Below are positions 6,833 to 12,979 of a DNA stretch of 32,302 bases, in pieces. Where the stretch lies: NCBI GenBank assembly GCA_002452295.1, contig DKEX01000107.1, forward strand, positions 18,315-50,616. The letters run 5' to 3'. The first letter of the stretch is position 1; each line of letters starts with the position of its first letter. Source of the DNA: Firmicutes bacterium UBA6811. Lineage in GTDB: Bacteria > Bacillota > SHA-98 > UBA4971. The position numbers and the translations under genes were made by a program. Below the pieces are notes generated by a model that ran no database searches, was not told the origin of the DNA, and saw nothing but the letters and a program-made list of their open reading frames with translations.

Positions 6833-7289
6833 CCTCGGGGCGATCAGGAGGCTCGATGAGGCCGTTGCGGAAGCTGTCCCCACGGACCTCGAGAAGCAAC
6901 CTCCCAAGGTCGTCCGAAGCGGACTGGCGCTATACCTCCACCACTTTTATGAGGCTGTTGAACAGATATTCCTTAGAGCGGCCAAGGCGTTGGACCATTT
7001 CCAACCGGTAGGAGAGGCCTGGCACAGGGACCTGCTTGAAACGGCCGCGCTGAAAATCGAAGGCGTTCGTCCGCCGATCATCTCCGAGACCACACGTGTG
7101 GAACTTGAAAGGTACAGATCGTTCCGCCACGTGGTTCGCCACGCCTATGAGAGGGAGTTCCTTTGGAAGTCGATGAGGGATCTCGTCGTAGACTACCCTG
7201 AGGTTAGCCGGCTCGTCCGAGCCGACGTTGAAGCCTTCATGGCCGTGCTGGACGAAATGATCCGGCAGCTCGAGAGAGACGAAGCCTGA
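6780..7289 (+). CDS. hepT: HepT-like HEPN ribonuclease toxin
   Basis: This 169-residue helical HEPN protein has the exact RX4HXY motif: R116, H121 and Y123 in SFRHVVRHAYERE. Arg and His form the RNase site and Tyr is the residue AMPylated by MntA in the known system. ATG 6780 is chosen because AAGGAGAGG at 6762-6770 lies 9 nt upstream and homology-like sequence begins there. It overlaps the mntA 3' end, so the pair is translationally linked. The target RNA is unknown (tRNA in studied examples). All key residues are present, so an active toxin is likely. Confidence 0.86.
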   Translation: MVVDARQLRVLKAEIQSDLGAIRRLDEAVAEAVPTDLEKQPPKVVRSGLALYLHHFYEAVEQIFLRAAKALDHFQPVGEAWHRDLLETAALKIEGVRPPIISETTRVELERYRSFRHVVRHAYEREFLWKSMRDLVVDYPEVSRLVRADVEAFMAVLDEMIRQLERDEA

Positions 7290-7315
7290 CAGCGGTTCTC
7301 GACCCGTCAACGATT

Positions 7316-7340
7316 CCCCCGCGAGCGCGCTCCTCGGGGG
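7316..7340 (+). terminator. GC-rich hairpin after hepT
   Basis: CCCCCG at 7316-7321 pairs with CGGGGG at 7335-7340, and the loop contains the palindrome GAGCGCGCTC. It begins 27 bp after the hepT stop. No T-run follows, so it is a weak terminator candidate; it could also mark the boundary with the gene fragments downstream. Confidence 0.35.
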
Positions 7341-7382
7341 CTCTGCAGTCCCATGCGGTTCAGCCATCGTATCAGTCTTCGT

Positions 7383-7544
7383 TCAGAAGAGGCGGAGCGA
7401 GTTGGCCGCGTCGGCATGCTCAGAGAAGGCAGGCTCATAGCGCAGGGCACGCCCTCCGATCTCAAGAACCTTGCAGGCGTGGCCACGATGGAAGAGGCGT
7501 TCAAGTGCTACTTGGCAAGAATGAGCTCCGGTCTCTTGAAGTGA
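7383..7544 (+). pseudogene. ABC transporter ATPase, C-terminal fragment only
   Basis: The frame from about 7383 encodes SEEAERVGRVGMLREGRLIAQGTPSDLKNL, the end of an ABC-2 (drug or antibiotic export) ATPase after the H-loop. A short C-terminal tail (ATMEEAFKCYLARM) follows. Walker A, signature and Walker B segments are absent. The upstream 30 bp in the frame are unrelated, so the gene lost its first 200 or so codons. The remnant stops at 7544, 9 bp before the next fragment, as in an intact ATPase-permease operon. Confidence 0.7.
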
Positions 7545-7553
7545 GGTGGCGGT

Positions 7554-7799
7554 ATGCAGCGGCTATCCTGGGTCATTGCAAGGCGGATTCTGCGCCGGAC
7601 GCGGCGGGACATGCGTTCCGCTGCGCTCATCATTCTGGTGCCGGCGGCGGCCATGATCCTCTTCGGCGCCGTCTTCGGCGGGGAAATCCGCGGTATACCC
7701 GTTGCCGTGACGGACGGGGACAGGACCGATACCACGAGGTCCCTGGTTAATGAGCTGCTTGAAACGAAGGAATTCGATCTTGTTCTATCGGCCTTATGA
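7554..7799 (+). pseudogene. ABC-2 type permease, N-terminal fragment only
   Basis: ATG 7554, behind a GAGGTGG ribosome site, opens an 81-residue frame. It has a basic N-terminus, one membrane segment (SAALIILVPAAAMILFGAVFG) and the extracellular IPVAVTDGDRTDTTRSLVNELL stretch typical of ABC-2 permeases with a long first loop. It stops abruptly at 7799; the remaining loop and five membrane helices are missing. With the ATPase tail just upstream it is the remains of one exporter operon cut at both ends. Confidence 0.68.
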
Positions 7800-8010
7800 A
7801 CCCGCTGTATGCTGCGATCGCATCGGCCAACATCGACTCGCTTATCCGCGTGCACTGCAGCTTGGTGTCGGCGACTAAAGCAGCGTAATGGTTGCTCTCA
7901 AACCCAACGGTGTCAATGCCTCGACGATACGCCTCCACCAGGGTTGTGCTTACACCTATATTGCATGCTACATGTGTTCGCTCATCAAGCCCCCAAAAGG
8001 ATGATTCCGT
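7800..8010 (-). pseudogene. Possible glycosyltransferase or polysaccharide-biosynthesis fragment
   Basis: The minus frame reads HVACNIGVSTTLVEAYRRGIDTVGF and on to ADAIAAYSG. This resembles the C-terminal part of glycosyltransferase/epimerase-like folds, where a GxSTTxxEA sequence binds the nucleotide sugar. It has no plausible full-length gene around it and abuts the permease fragment at about 7800. I am unsure of the family; it could also be a chance open frame. Confidence 0.3.
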
Positions 8011-8062
8011 TGACCCTTCTCTCGCTGGACTTGCTATGTGTGGGTTCACAAGTTTGCCCCAG

Positions 8063-8197
8063 TTTTCCAGCGGATTCCGGGTTGCCGGTGTTGCGCTCGG
8101 GGGACGGCGCCCTTGCGGGGCGCCTCGTTAGATTTGGCGTTCAGGCCTGCCAAATCTTCAACGCCCCCTCGCGCAAGCACCGGCAACCCCTGGAAAA
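8063..8197. repeat. Branched, long inverted-repeat element (candidate structured RNA or mobile repeat)
   Basis: The outer arms pair along most of their length. TTTTCCAG (8063-8070) pairs with 8190-8197. GGGTTGCCGGTG (8079-8090) pairs with 8178-8189. TTGCGC (8091-8096) pairs with 8171-8176, and GGGGG (8099-8103) with 8164-8168. Inside are two perfect hairpins: GGCGCCC/GGGCGCC (8106-8112, 8118-8124) and AGATTTGGC/GCCAAATCT (8130-8138, 8149-8157). The second is extended by CGTT/AACG (8126-8129, 8160-8163). The whole forms a three-way-junction shape of 135 nt with 31 outer base pairs, far beyond chance. No open frame explains it. It may be a non-coding RNA, a MITE-like repeat or a recombination site. 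Confidence 0.65.
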
Positions 8198-8242
8198 GTG
8201 GCAGTGATCTTTGAGCTCACACCTAGCCTCTTTCCAGATTCG

Positions 8243-8288
8243 ACTCGCCGCGGAAGGCGAGTAGGCCCCGGGGCTTCCCGGGGCCTAC
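8243..8288 (+). promoter_or_regulatory. Two overlapping hairpins in the leader of the MFS gene
   Basis: ACTCGCC (8243-8249) pairs with GGCGAGT (8256-8262). GTAGGCCCCGGG (8261-8272) pairs perfectly with 8277-8288 around a GCTT loop. The stems share bases 8261-8262. The second stem is strong enough to act as a terminator, but no T-run follows. It may end transcription from upstream or attenuate the exporter gene about 100 bp downstream. No clear promoter was found between 8289 and 8388. Confidence 0.4.
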
Positions 8289-8388
8289 GACTGCTTTCTG
8301 AAAGAAGGCAGGAAAAATCACCATATTGTAGAAGTGCTTGCCATAGGGAGGCCACGCGCCTACTTCGAAAGAGAGCGGAGTGAGTTAC

Positions 8389-9657
8389 GTGGAGCAAAGT
8401 GGCAAAGCACAGGGCAGGGTCGGATTCCTTGAGGTCCTCTCCAACCAAAGGTTCCGAAGGTTGTGGCTCGGGCAACTGGTTTCGCTCTTCGGGGACAAGC
8501 TCAACTTCGTCACACTCCTTGCCCTGCTGCACGACAAGCCCGGGGGAAGCCAGAACCTCCTACTGCTGGCGCTCGTCCAGACCATGGCGTACCTCTGTTT
8601 CGGCCTTTTCGCGGGCGCCCTCGTTGACAGGCTCGATAGAAAGAGGATCATGGTGGCGGGCGACCTTGCGAGGGCAGCCCTCGTGCTCACCTTGCCTTTC
8701 ATCGATTCGAGGGGCCTCATCTTCGCCGTGTCCTTCGTGATAACCAGCATAACGCTGTTCTTCGAGCCGTCGCGCGACGCGTCCATCCCCACGATAGTGA
8801 AGCGCGAGCATCTTCTTACGGCAAACTCCCTCTTACAGACCTCGCGCGCCCTGTCAGACGTGGTGGGCCTCATGGTGAGCGGAGTTGTGGTCTGGCTTGC
8901 CGGAACGAAGCTGGCGTTCTTCATTGACTCGGCGTCTTTCGTCTTCTCCGCGGCCATGATCTGGCCGATCGCCATCCCACTGGCCGCGTCGGCGGCATCT
9001 TCTGCTGCAAAGAATGTCGTGTCGAGGGTACTGGCGGATGTGCGCGAAGGTCTCGCCTTCCTGCGGGAGCAGAGGGATGTGGCGTCCATCATCGTGCTGT
9101 ACATCGCCCTCGGCCTCGGAATGGGCCCTGTGAACGTGCTGCTATTCACATATGCTGCTGACGTCATCGGTCTGGGGGCACGCGCTTACGGTCTCATATC
9201 AGGATCGATAGTGGCGGGTGTGCTTGTGGGAAGCATGTTACTGGGCAGGTTCGGGCAGCATCTCGAGAGGCGGCGGGTGATGACCGGGGGCCTCTTCTTC
9301 CTGGGCGCGCTGCTCCTGGCTCTCGTCAATACGAGGCTCCTTGTGCCCGCGATGGCCCTGGCGGTAGCGAGCGGCCTCGCCAACAGTTGCTTCTTCATAT
9401 CGTTCCTCACGCTGTTCCAGGAGCTCGTCCCCAACGAGAAACGCGGCCGGATGTTCAGCATCCACTACATAACGAAGCAGTCGTCGGCGTTCATCTCCAT
9501 CACCGCGGCGACGCTGCTGGCGACCGTGGTGTCGGCGGTCACAATCCTCAGCATATCGGCTATAATAGTGATGGCCGCCGCAGCGCTCGGCTGGTTCCTT
9601 CTCGTGGTTCGGCCGGCCGGCGAGAGGCCGGTCACGAGGACGGAGACGCCTGCGTAG
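8389..9657 (+). CDS. MFS efflux transporter
   Basis: This 422-residue integral membrane protein has about 12 predicted helices. The MFS loop 2-3 motif appears as GALVDRLDRKRIMV, and a cytoplasmic middle loop spans about residues 195-215. Overall it resembles the EntS/MFS-3 group of drug or siderophore exporters (opening FRRLWLGQLVSLFGDKL). The substrate cannot be deduced. GTG 8389 is chosen because GCGGAG (8375-8380) is about 8 nt upstream; GTG 8380 is in frame but overlaps that site. Structured sequence precedes it and the DUF1614 gene follows after about 30 bp on the same strand, probably as one transcript. The gene looks intact, unlike the region to its left. Confidence 0.83.
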   Translation: MEQSGKAQGRVGFLEVLSNQRFRRLWLGQLVSLFGDKLNFVTLLALLHDKPGGSQNLLLLALVQTMAYLCFGLFAGALVDRLDRKRIMVAGDLARAALVLTLPFIDSRGLIFAVSFVITSITLFFEPSRDASIPTIVKREHLLTANSLLQTSRALSDVVGLMVSGVVVWLAGTKLAFFIDSASFVFSAAMIWPIAIPLAASAASSAAKNVVSRVLADVREGLAFLREQRDVASIIVLYIALGLGMGPVNVLLFTYAADVIGLGARAYGLISGSIVAGVLVGSMLLGRFGQHLERRRVMTGGLFFLGALLLALVNTRLLVPAMALAVASGLANSCFFISFLTLFQELVPNEKRGRMFSIHYITKQSSAFISITAATLLATVVSAVTILSISAIIVMAAAALGWFLLVVRPAGERPVTRTETPA

Positions 9658-9687
9658 TCCCGCGACGGTTGACTGGAGGATGTGGCT

Positions 9688-10332
9688 GTGCTCGGCCTGC
9701 TCCCGCTGGTGCTCCTGTTCATCCTGCTGCTGCCGGCGCTCGTGTTCCTCTTCTACTTCAACGTGGCAGCGATATCCTTCACGAAGCTGGGTCTCTCGCC
9801 CCAGGGCGCCGTGCTGCTCTTCGGCCTCTCCCTCCTGGGAAGCGTCGTGAACATCCCCCTCGTTCGGCAGCGAATCGTCGTTGAGGAGCCGCCCAGGCTC
9901 TTCTTCTCGTTTCTCTTCTACTACCCGCCGCGCGTTCGCCAGCAGGTCATCGCCCTGAATTTCGGCGGGGCGGTGGTGCCTTTCGTGTTCGCCCTGTATC
10001 TCCTGCAGAGGACGCCGCTTCTACCCGTGGTCGCCGCCACCGCTCTCGTGGCGTGGGCCGCGAAGTCCATGGCACGCCTCGTGCCCGGCGTCGGCATCGC
10101 GCTTCCTGCGTTCATCCCGCCGCTGGTTGCCGCGGGGGCCGCCCTGCTCCTGGCGGGGGAGCACGCGGCGCCGGCGGCGTACATAGCCGGCTCCCTCGGC
10201 ACGCTGATAGGCGCCGATCTACTCAACCTCAGCAAGATCCGTACCCTCGGGGCGCAGCTTGTAAGCATAGGCGGAGCGGGGGTATACGATGGGATCTTCC
10301 TCGTCGGAGTCGTGGCGGCGTTCCTGACATGA
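9688..10332 (+). CDS. DUF1614 family membrane protein
   Basis: This 214-residue protein has about seven hydrophobic helices and the conserved features of DUF1614: an FTKLGLSP segment after helix 1, NIPLV in the next helix, LNFGGAVVPF, and the C-terminal GADLLNL ... GGAGVYDGIFL motif. The function of the family is unknown; the charged GADLLNL segment within membrane helices suggests a transport or protease-like role, but that is speculation. GTG 9688 fits GGAGG at 9675-9679 (8 nt spacing) better than GTG 9682. It is probably co-transcribed with the MFS gene. Confidence 0.8.
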   Translation: MLGLLPLVLLFILLLPALVFLFYFNVAAISFTKLGLSPQGAVLLFGLSLLGSVVNIPLVRQRIVVEEPPRLFFSFLFYYPPRVRQQVIALNFGGAVVPFVFALYLLQRTPLLPVVAATALVAWAAKSMARLVPGVGIALPAFIPPLVAAGAALLLAGEHAAPAAYIAGSLGTLIGADLLNLSKIRTLGAQLVSIGGAGVYDGIFLVGVVAAFLT

Positions 10333-10376
10333 CCGCATCACCGCGTGCCCGCAGCAAGACGTCGGCGTACAACAAA

Positions 10377-10452
10377 TGGTGGCCCCGACGGAATTCGAAT
10401 CCGTGTCACCGCCTTGAGAGGGCGGTGTCCTGGGCCGCTAGACGACGGGGCC
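10377..10452 (-). tRNA. tRNA-Glu (anticodon CTC)
   Basis: The minus strand folds as a complete tRNA: acceptor GGCCCCG/CGGGGCC, D arm containing TCTAGCGG, anticodon stem CCGCC/GGCGG with loop CTCTCAA (anticodon CTC), T loop TTCGAAT and discriminator A. CCA is encoded (10377-10379). It is the second tRNA of the pair transcribed from 10607-10636. Confidence 0.95.
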
Positions 10453-10472
10453 ACACACCAGGAAACCTATTC

Positions 10473-10546
10473 TGGCTGGGGAGGGAGGATTCGAACCCCC
10501 ACAAACAGATCCAGAGTCTGTCGTGCTACCCTTACACAACTCCCCA
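10473..10546 (-). tRNA. tRNA-Gln (anticodon CTG)
   Basis: The minus strand gives acceptor TGGGGAG/CTCCCCA, with the U1-A72 pair typical of tRNA-Gln. The anticodon stem ACAGA/TCTGT encloses loop CTCTGGA (anticodon CTG), the T loop is TTCGAAT and the discriminator is G. CCA is encoded at 10473-10475. It lies 20 bp upstream of tRNA-Glu in the same transcript and next to gltX. Confidence 0.95.
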
Positions 10547-10606
10547 GCGCAATCTCGTTTTTCGCCGGCGGGCCTCCGAGGTTACACTCCGGCCCCCCAC
10601 AACGGA

Positions 10607-10636
10607 ATCTTAGCACACCGTATGCCCCTGCGTCAA
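10607..10636 (-). promoter_or_regulatory. Promoter of the tRNA-Gln/tRNA-Glu pair
   Basis: On the minus strand TTGACG (complement of 10631-10636), an 18-bp spacer and TAAGAT (complement of 10607-10612) form a good sigma-A promoter. Its start near 10600 is about 55 bp upstream of the tRNA-Gln 5' end. It lies just past the gltX stop, so the tRNAs need not depend on gltX read-through. Confidence 0.72.
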
Positions 10637-10669
10637 CCCCTGTTCGGAGCTTTCCGCCAGCGCGCCGGC

Positions 10670-12136
10670 TCACCCGCCGGCCGAGATCCTGGCCACGGCG
10701 GCATCCAGGCGCGAGCACGTCACGTCCTTGCCAAGCACCTCCAGAACCTCGAAGATCCCCGGGCTCGCCGCGCGCCCGGTTACAGCCACGCGCACCGGGT
10801 GGATGATGTCGCCGGCCTTGCGCCCCACCTCCGCCGCGTAGCCCCGAAGCACCTTCTCGATTTCCACGGCGGCAAACGGGCTCGTCTCCTCCAGCCTGCG
10901 CCGCACGTCCCGGAGGGCCTCCAGCACGTAGTCACGCGTGAGGAACTTCTCGAACGCCTCGGGATCGTACAAGACCTCCCCAGTGAAGAAGAAACCTCCC
11001 TGCGCCACGATATCCTTCATCGTGTGCATCCTCTCTCGGAGGAGACCCACGATCCTTTCAATATGAGCCATCTCATGCTCGTCCGGGGCACCCGAGACGA
11101 GCCCCGCCCGGGCCAGGTGCTCCACGGCGAGGCCCGCAAGGGTCTTCACGTCGGTCTCCCTCAGGTAGTGCCCGTTCATCCAGAGCAGCTTCTCCGGGTC
11201 GAAGACAGCCGGGTTCTTCGACACCTTCTCGAGGGTGAACTTCTCGATAAGCTCCTCCCTGCTGAAGATCTGCTGGGTGGCATCGTACGCCCACCCGAGA
11301 AGAACCAGGTAGTTCACCAGCGCGTCCGGCAGGTAGCCGTCATCCCGGTACTGCCCGATGGAGGTCGCGCCATGCCTCTTACTGAGCTTGGTCCTGTCCG
11401 GCCCGAGTATCATCGACACGTGGGCGAACCTCGGGAGATCGAACCCGAGCGCCCGGTACATCATGATCTGCTTCGGGGTGTTGGGCAGATGCTCATCACC
11501 CCGGATGATATGGGACAACTCCATCAGGGTGTCGTCCACGACCGCAGCGAAGTTGTAGGTCGGGTAGCCATCGGACTTCAGGATGATGAAGTCGTCGATG
11601 AACCGGTTCTCGAAGCGGACCTCACCCCGGATGAGATCGTTCACCACGGTCTCGCCCTCGTCCACCTTGAACCTCAGCGCGGGATTGCGACCCTCCGCCT
11701 CGAGCGCCCGGCGCTCGTCGGCAGAAAGATGCCTGCACTTGCCAGAGTACCCGGCCGACTCGCCCCGGCCGAGGGCGGCCTTGCGCGCGTCCTCGAGCTC
11801 CAGCGGGGTGCAGTAGCACGGGTACGCGTGGCCGGTCGCAACCAGCCTGTCTGCGTATTCCCGGTATATATCCAGCCGCTCGGACTGGAAATAGGGGCCG
11901 TACCTGCCGCCCACCACCGGGCCTTCGTCCCAGTCGAGCCCGAGCCACTTTATGCTGTCGATGATCGCATCAACCGACGCCTCGGTGGACCTCTCCACGT
12001 CGGTGTCCTCGATCCGGAGGACGAACGCCCCGCCGTGGTGCCGCGCGAAAAGCCAGTTGAAGAGCACCGTGCGCGCCCCCCCCACGTGCAGGTGCCCAGT
12101 GGGGGATGGAGCAAACCTGACCCTTACCCGATCCAT
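10670..12136 (-). CDS. gltX: Glutamyl-tRNA synthetase
   Basis: This 488-residue class I aminoacyl-tRNA synthetase attaches glutamate to tRNA-Glu, and in many bacteria lacking GlnRS also to tRNA-Gln. The HIGH-type motif is H15-L-H17 within PSPTGHLHVGG, and the KMSKS loop is KLSKR at about 250-254. A CxC...CxH zinc-type set (C107, C109, C134, H136) sits in the catalytic insertion as in E. coli GluRS. The C-terminal half is the helical anticodon-binding domain. ATG 12136 is preferred over TTG 12154: AAAGGGG lies 7 nt upstream and the family begins MDRVRVRFAPSPTG. A GCCGGC/GCCGGC inverted repeat overlaps the stop. tRNA-Glu and tRNA-Gln lie directly downstream. Confidence 0.96.
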   Translation of the reverse strand: MDRVRVRFAPSPTGHLHVGGARTVLFNWLFARHHGGAFVLRIEDTDVERSTEASVDAIIDSIKWLGLDWDEGPVVGGRYGPYFQSERLDIYREYADRLVATGHAYPCYCTPLELEDARKAALGRGESAGYSGKCRHLSADERRALEAEGRNPALRFKVDEGETVVNDLIRGEVRFENRFIDDFIILKSDGYPTYNFAAVVDDTLMELSHIIRGDEHLPNTPKQIMMYRALGFDLPRFAHVSMILGPDRTKLSKRHGATSIGQYRDDGYLPDALVNYLVLLGWAYDATQQIFSREELIEKFTLEKVSKNPAVFDPEKLLWMNGHYLRETDVKTLAGLAVEHLARAGLVSGAPDEHEMAHIERIVGLLRERMHTMKDIVAQGGFFFTGEVLYDPEAFEKFLTRDYVLEALRDVRRRLEETSPFAAVEIEKVLRGYAAEVGRKAGDIIHPVRVAVTGRAASPGIFEVLEVLGKDVTCSRLDAAVARISAGG

Positions 12137-12171
12137 GCCGAGACCCCTTTCCAAAAGCCTCTATGCCTTGC

Positions 12172-12200
12172 ATTATATCCTACCGAAAGGGGCCGTTCAA
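12172..12200 (-). promoter_or_regulatory. Strong promoter of gltX
   Basis: TTGAAC (complement of 12195-12200), a 17-bp spacer and a perfect TATAAT (complement of 12172-12177) give a strong sigma-A promoter. The start near 12165 leaves a leader of about 30 nt, leaving no room for a T-box or other riboswitch. Confidence 0.85.
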
Positions 12201-12242
12201 GGGAAACGAGCGGTAGCACGCCGCGACGCGCAGCCCCGAGGG

Positions 12243-12288
12243 GCGGGCGCCCGCGGGGCGACGCCACCCACGCTGGGCGGCGCCGCCC
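12243..12288. terminator. Pair of GC-rich palindromes after the CBM gene
   Basis: GCGGGCGCCCGC (12243-12254) and GGGCGGCGCCGCCC (12275-12288) are perfect palindromes. They lie between the CBM gene stop (12331) and the gltX promoter. They could end the upstream transcript, though neither has a T-run. The rest of 12201-12330 shows nothing else. Confidence 0.4.
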
Positions 12289-12330
12289 GTGCGGCCGGTG
12301 ACAGGGACAGGGGGGGCAGGGCGCGGAGGG

Positions 12331-12816
12331 CTACATCACGAGCTCGCCGTTGTGTATCTCGTAGCTCCAGTCGCGCCCATCGTTGTTGTCCCAGTTGCCC
12401 GCGTCGTCCCTGAAGCAGAAGTGGAACCTGGACGTCTGCTCCAGCGGCACGTCCACCCTGGCCTCGAAGGTGCCAGGCCCGATCCTCGCCATGGGGATAT
12501 CGCTCACCGCGTTCCACGTGCCCATTCCATAACCCATGTGCAGGTATACCTGGTCCGCGCCGGCCTCGGCAAGCAGCCCGCTATACTTCACGGTCACCGA
12601 GTCCCCAGCGGTGATTGGGGTCGGCTTCACGTAAACCCCGTCATCGACGCTCGCGGGCGCCGCGCCCTCGACAGACGGCATCTCCCGCCGGCCCTCCGCC
12701 CGCAGATCCTCGTCCCTGCTGCGGGCCGCGGCACGGCTCGTCCTCGCCATCTCGGATGCGACCTCCACGTCAGTCCTGTTCAACCTCTTCGTAACCCAGT
12801 CGATGATGCCCGCCAT
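12331..12816 (-). CDS. Carbohydrate-binding (CBM25/CBM53-like) protein
   Basis: This 161-residue protein has a charged helical N-terminus (about 1-60) and one C-terminal beta-sandwich. The sandwich resembles starch-binding CBM25/CBM53: SVTVKYSGLL, VYLHMGYGMGTWN, FEARVDVPLE, then FCFRDDAGNWDNNDGRDWSYEI. The NWDNNxG signature and the Trp residues expected to stack on sugar rings are present. There is no catalytic domain, signal peptide or membrane segment, so it may act inside the cell, perhaps on glycogen-like polymer. ATG 12816 follows GGAGGAGGG; the longer frame to 12900 lacks a site. Next to it on the same strand is spoIIP, which suggests but does not prove a sporulation role. Confidence 0.72.
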   Translation of the reverse strand: MAGIIDWVTKRLNRTDVEVASEMARTSRAAARSRDEDLRAEGRREMPSVEGAAPASVDDGVYVKPTPITAGDSVTVKYSGLLAEAGADQVYLHMGYGMGTWNAVSDIPMARIGPGTFEARVDVPLEQTSRFHFCFRDDAGNWDNNDGRDWSYEIHNGELVM

Positions 12817-12979
12817 ACGCTCATATCCCTCCTCCAAGCCATGCGCGCGGGTATCGCTCGTACATAGTCTGCCTGCGCGAAAGTGCAGGTATAGATGCAA
12901 TTTCCGCCTGCTCGACCGGGGGTGAGGAAAGTCAGATTGAACCCTGGGGACGCTCCCGGGTCGCCGCCGCTTTTCGCCC

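Noticed and set aside
5999..6907. 302-codon minus-strand open frame
   Set aside because: It overlaps mntA and the intergenic box array, is Arg/Ser-rich, and lacks a motif or ribosome site.
8127..8162. GTTAGAT and CTTCAAC resemble integron attC core sites
   Set aside because: The order is reversed relative to attC (GTTRRRY before RYYYAAC), the second core does not match RYYYAAC, and no integrase or cassette is seen.
10523..12301. 592-codon plus-strand open frame
   Set aside because: It is antisense to gltX; high GC content removes stops. Its translation shows no motif, while gltX has all class I signatures.
12664..12900. Longer start of the CBM protein at 12900
   Set aside because: ATG 12816 has a good GGAGGAGGG site; the added residues look non-coding.
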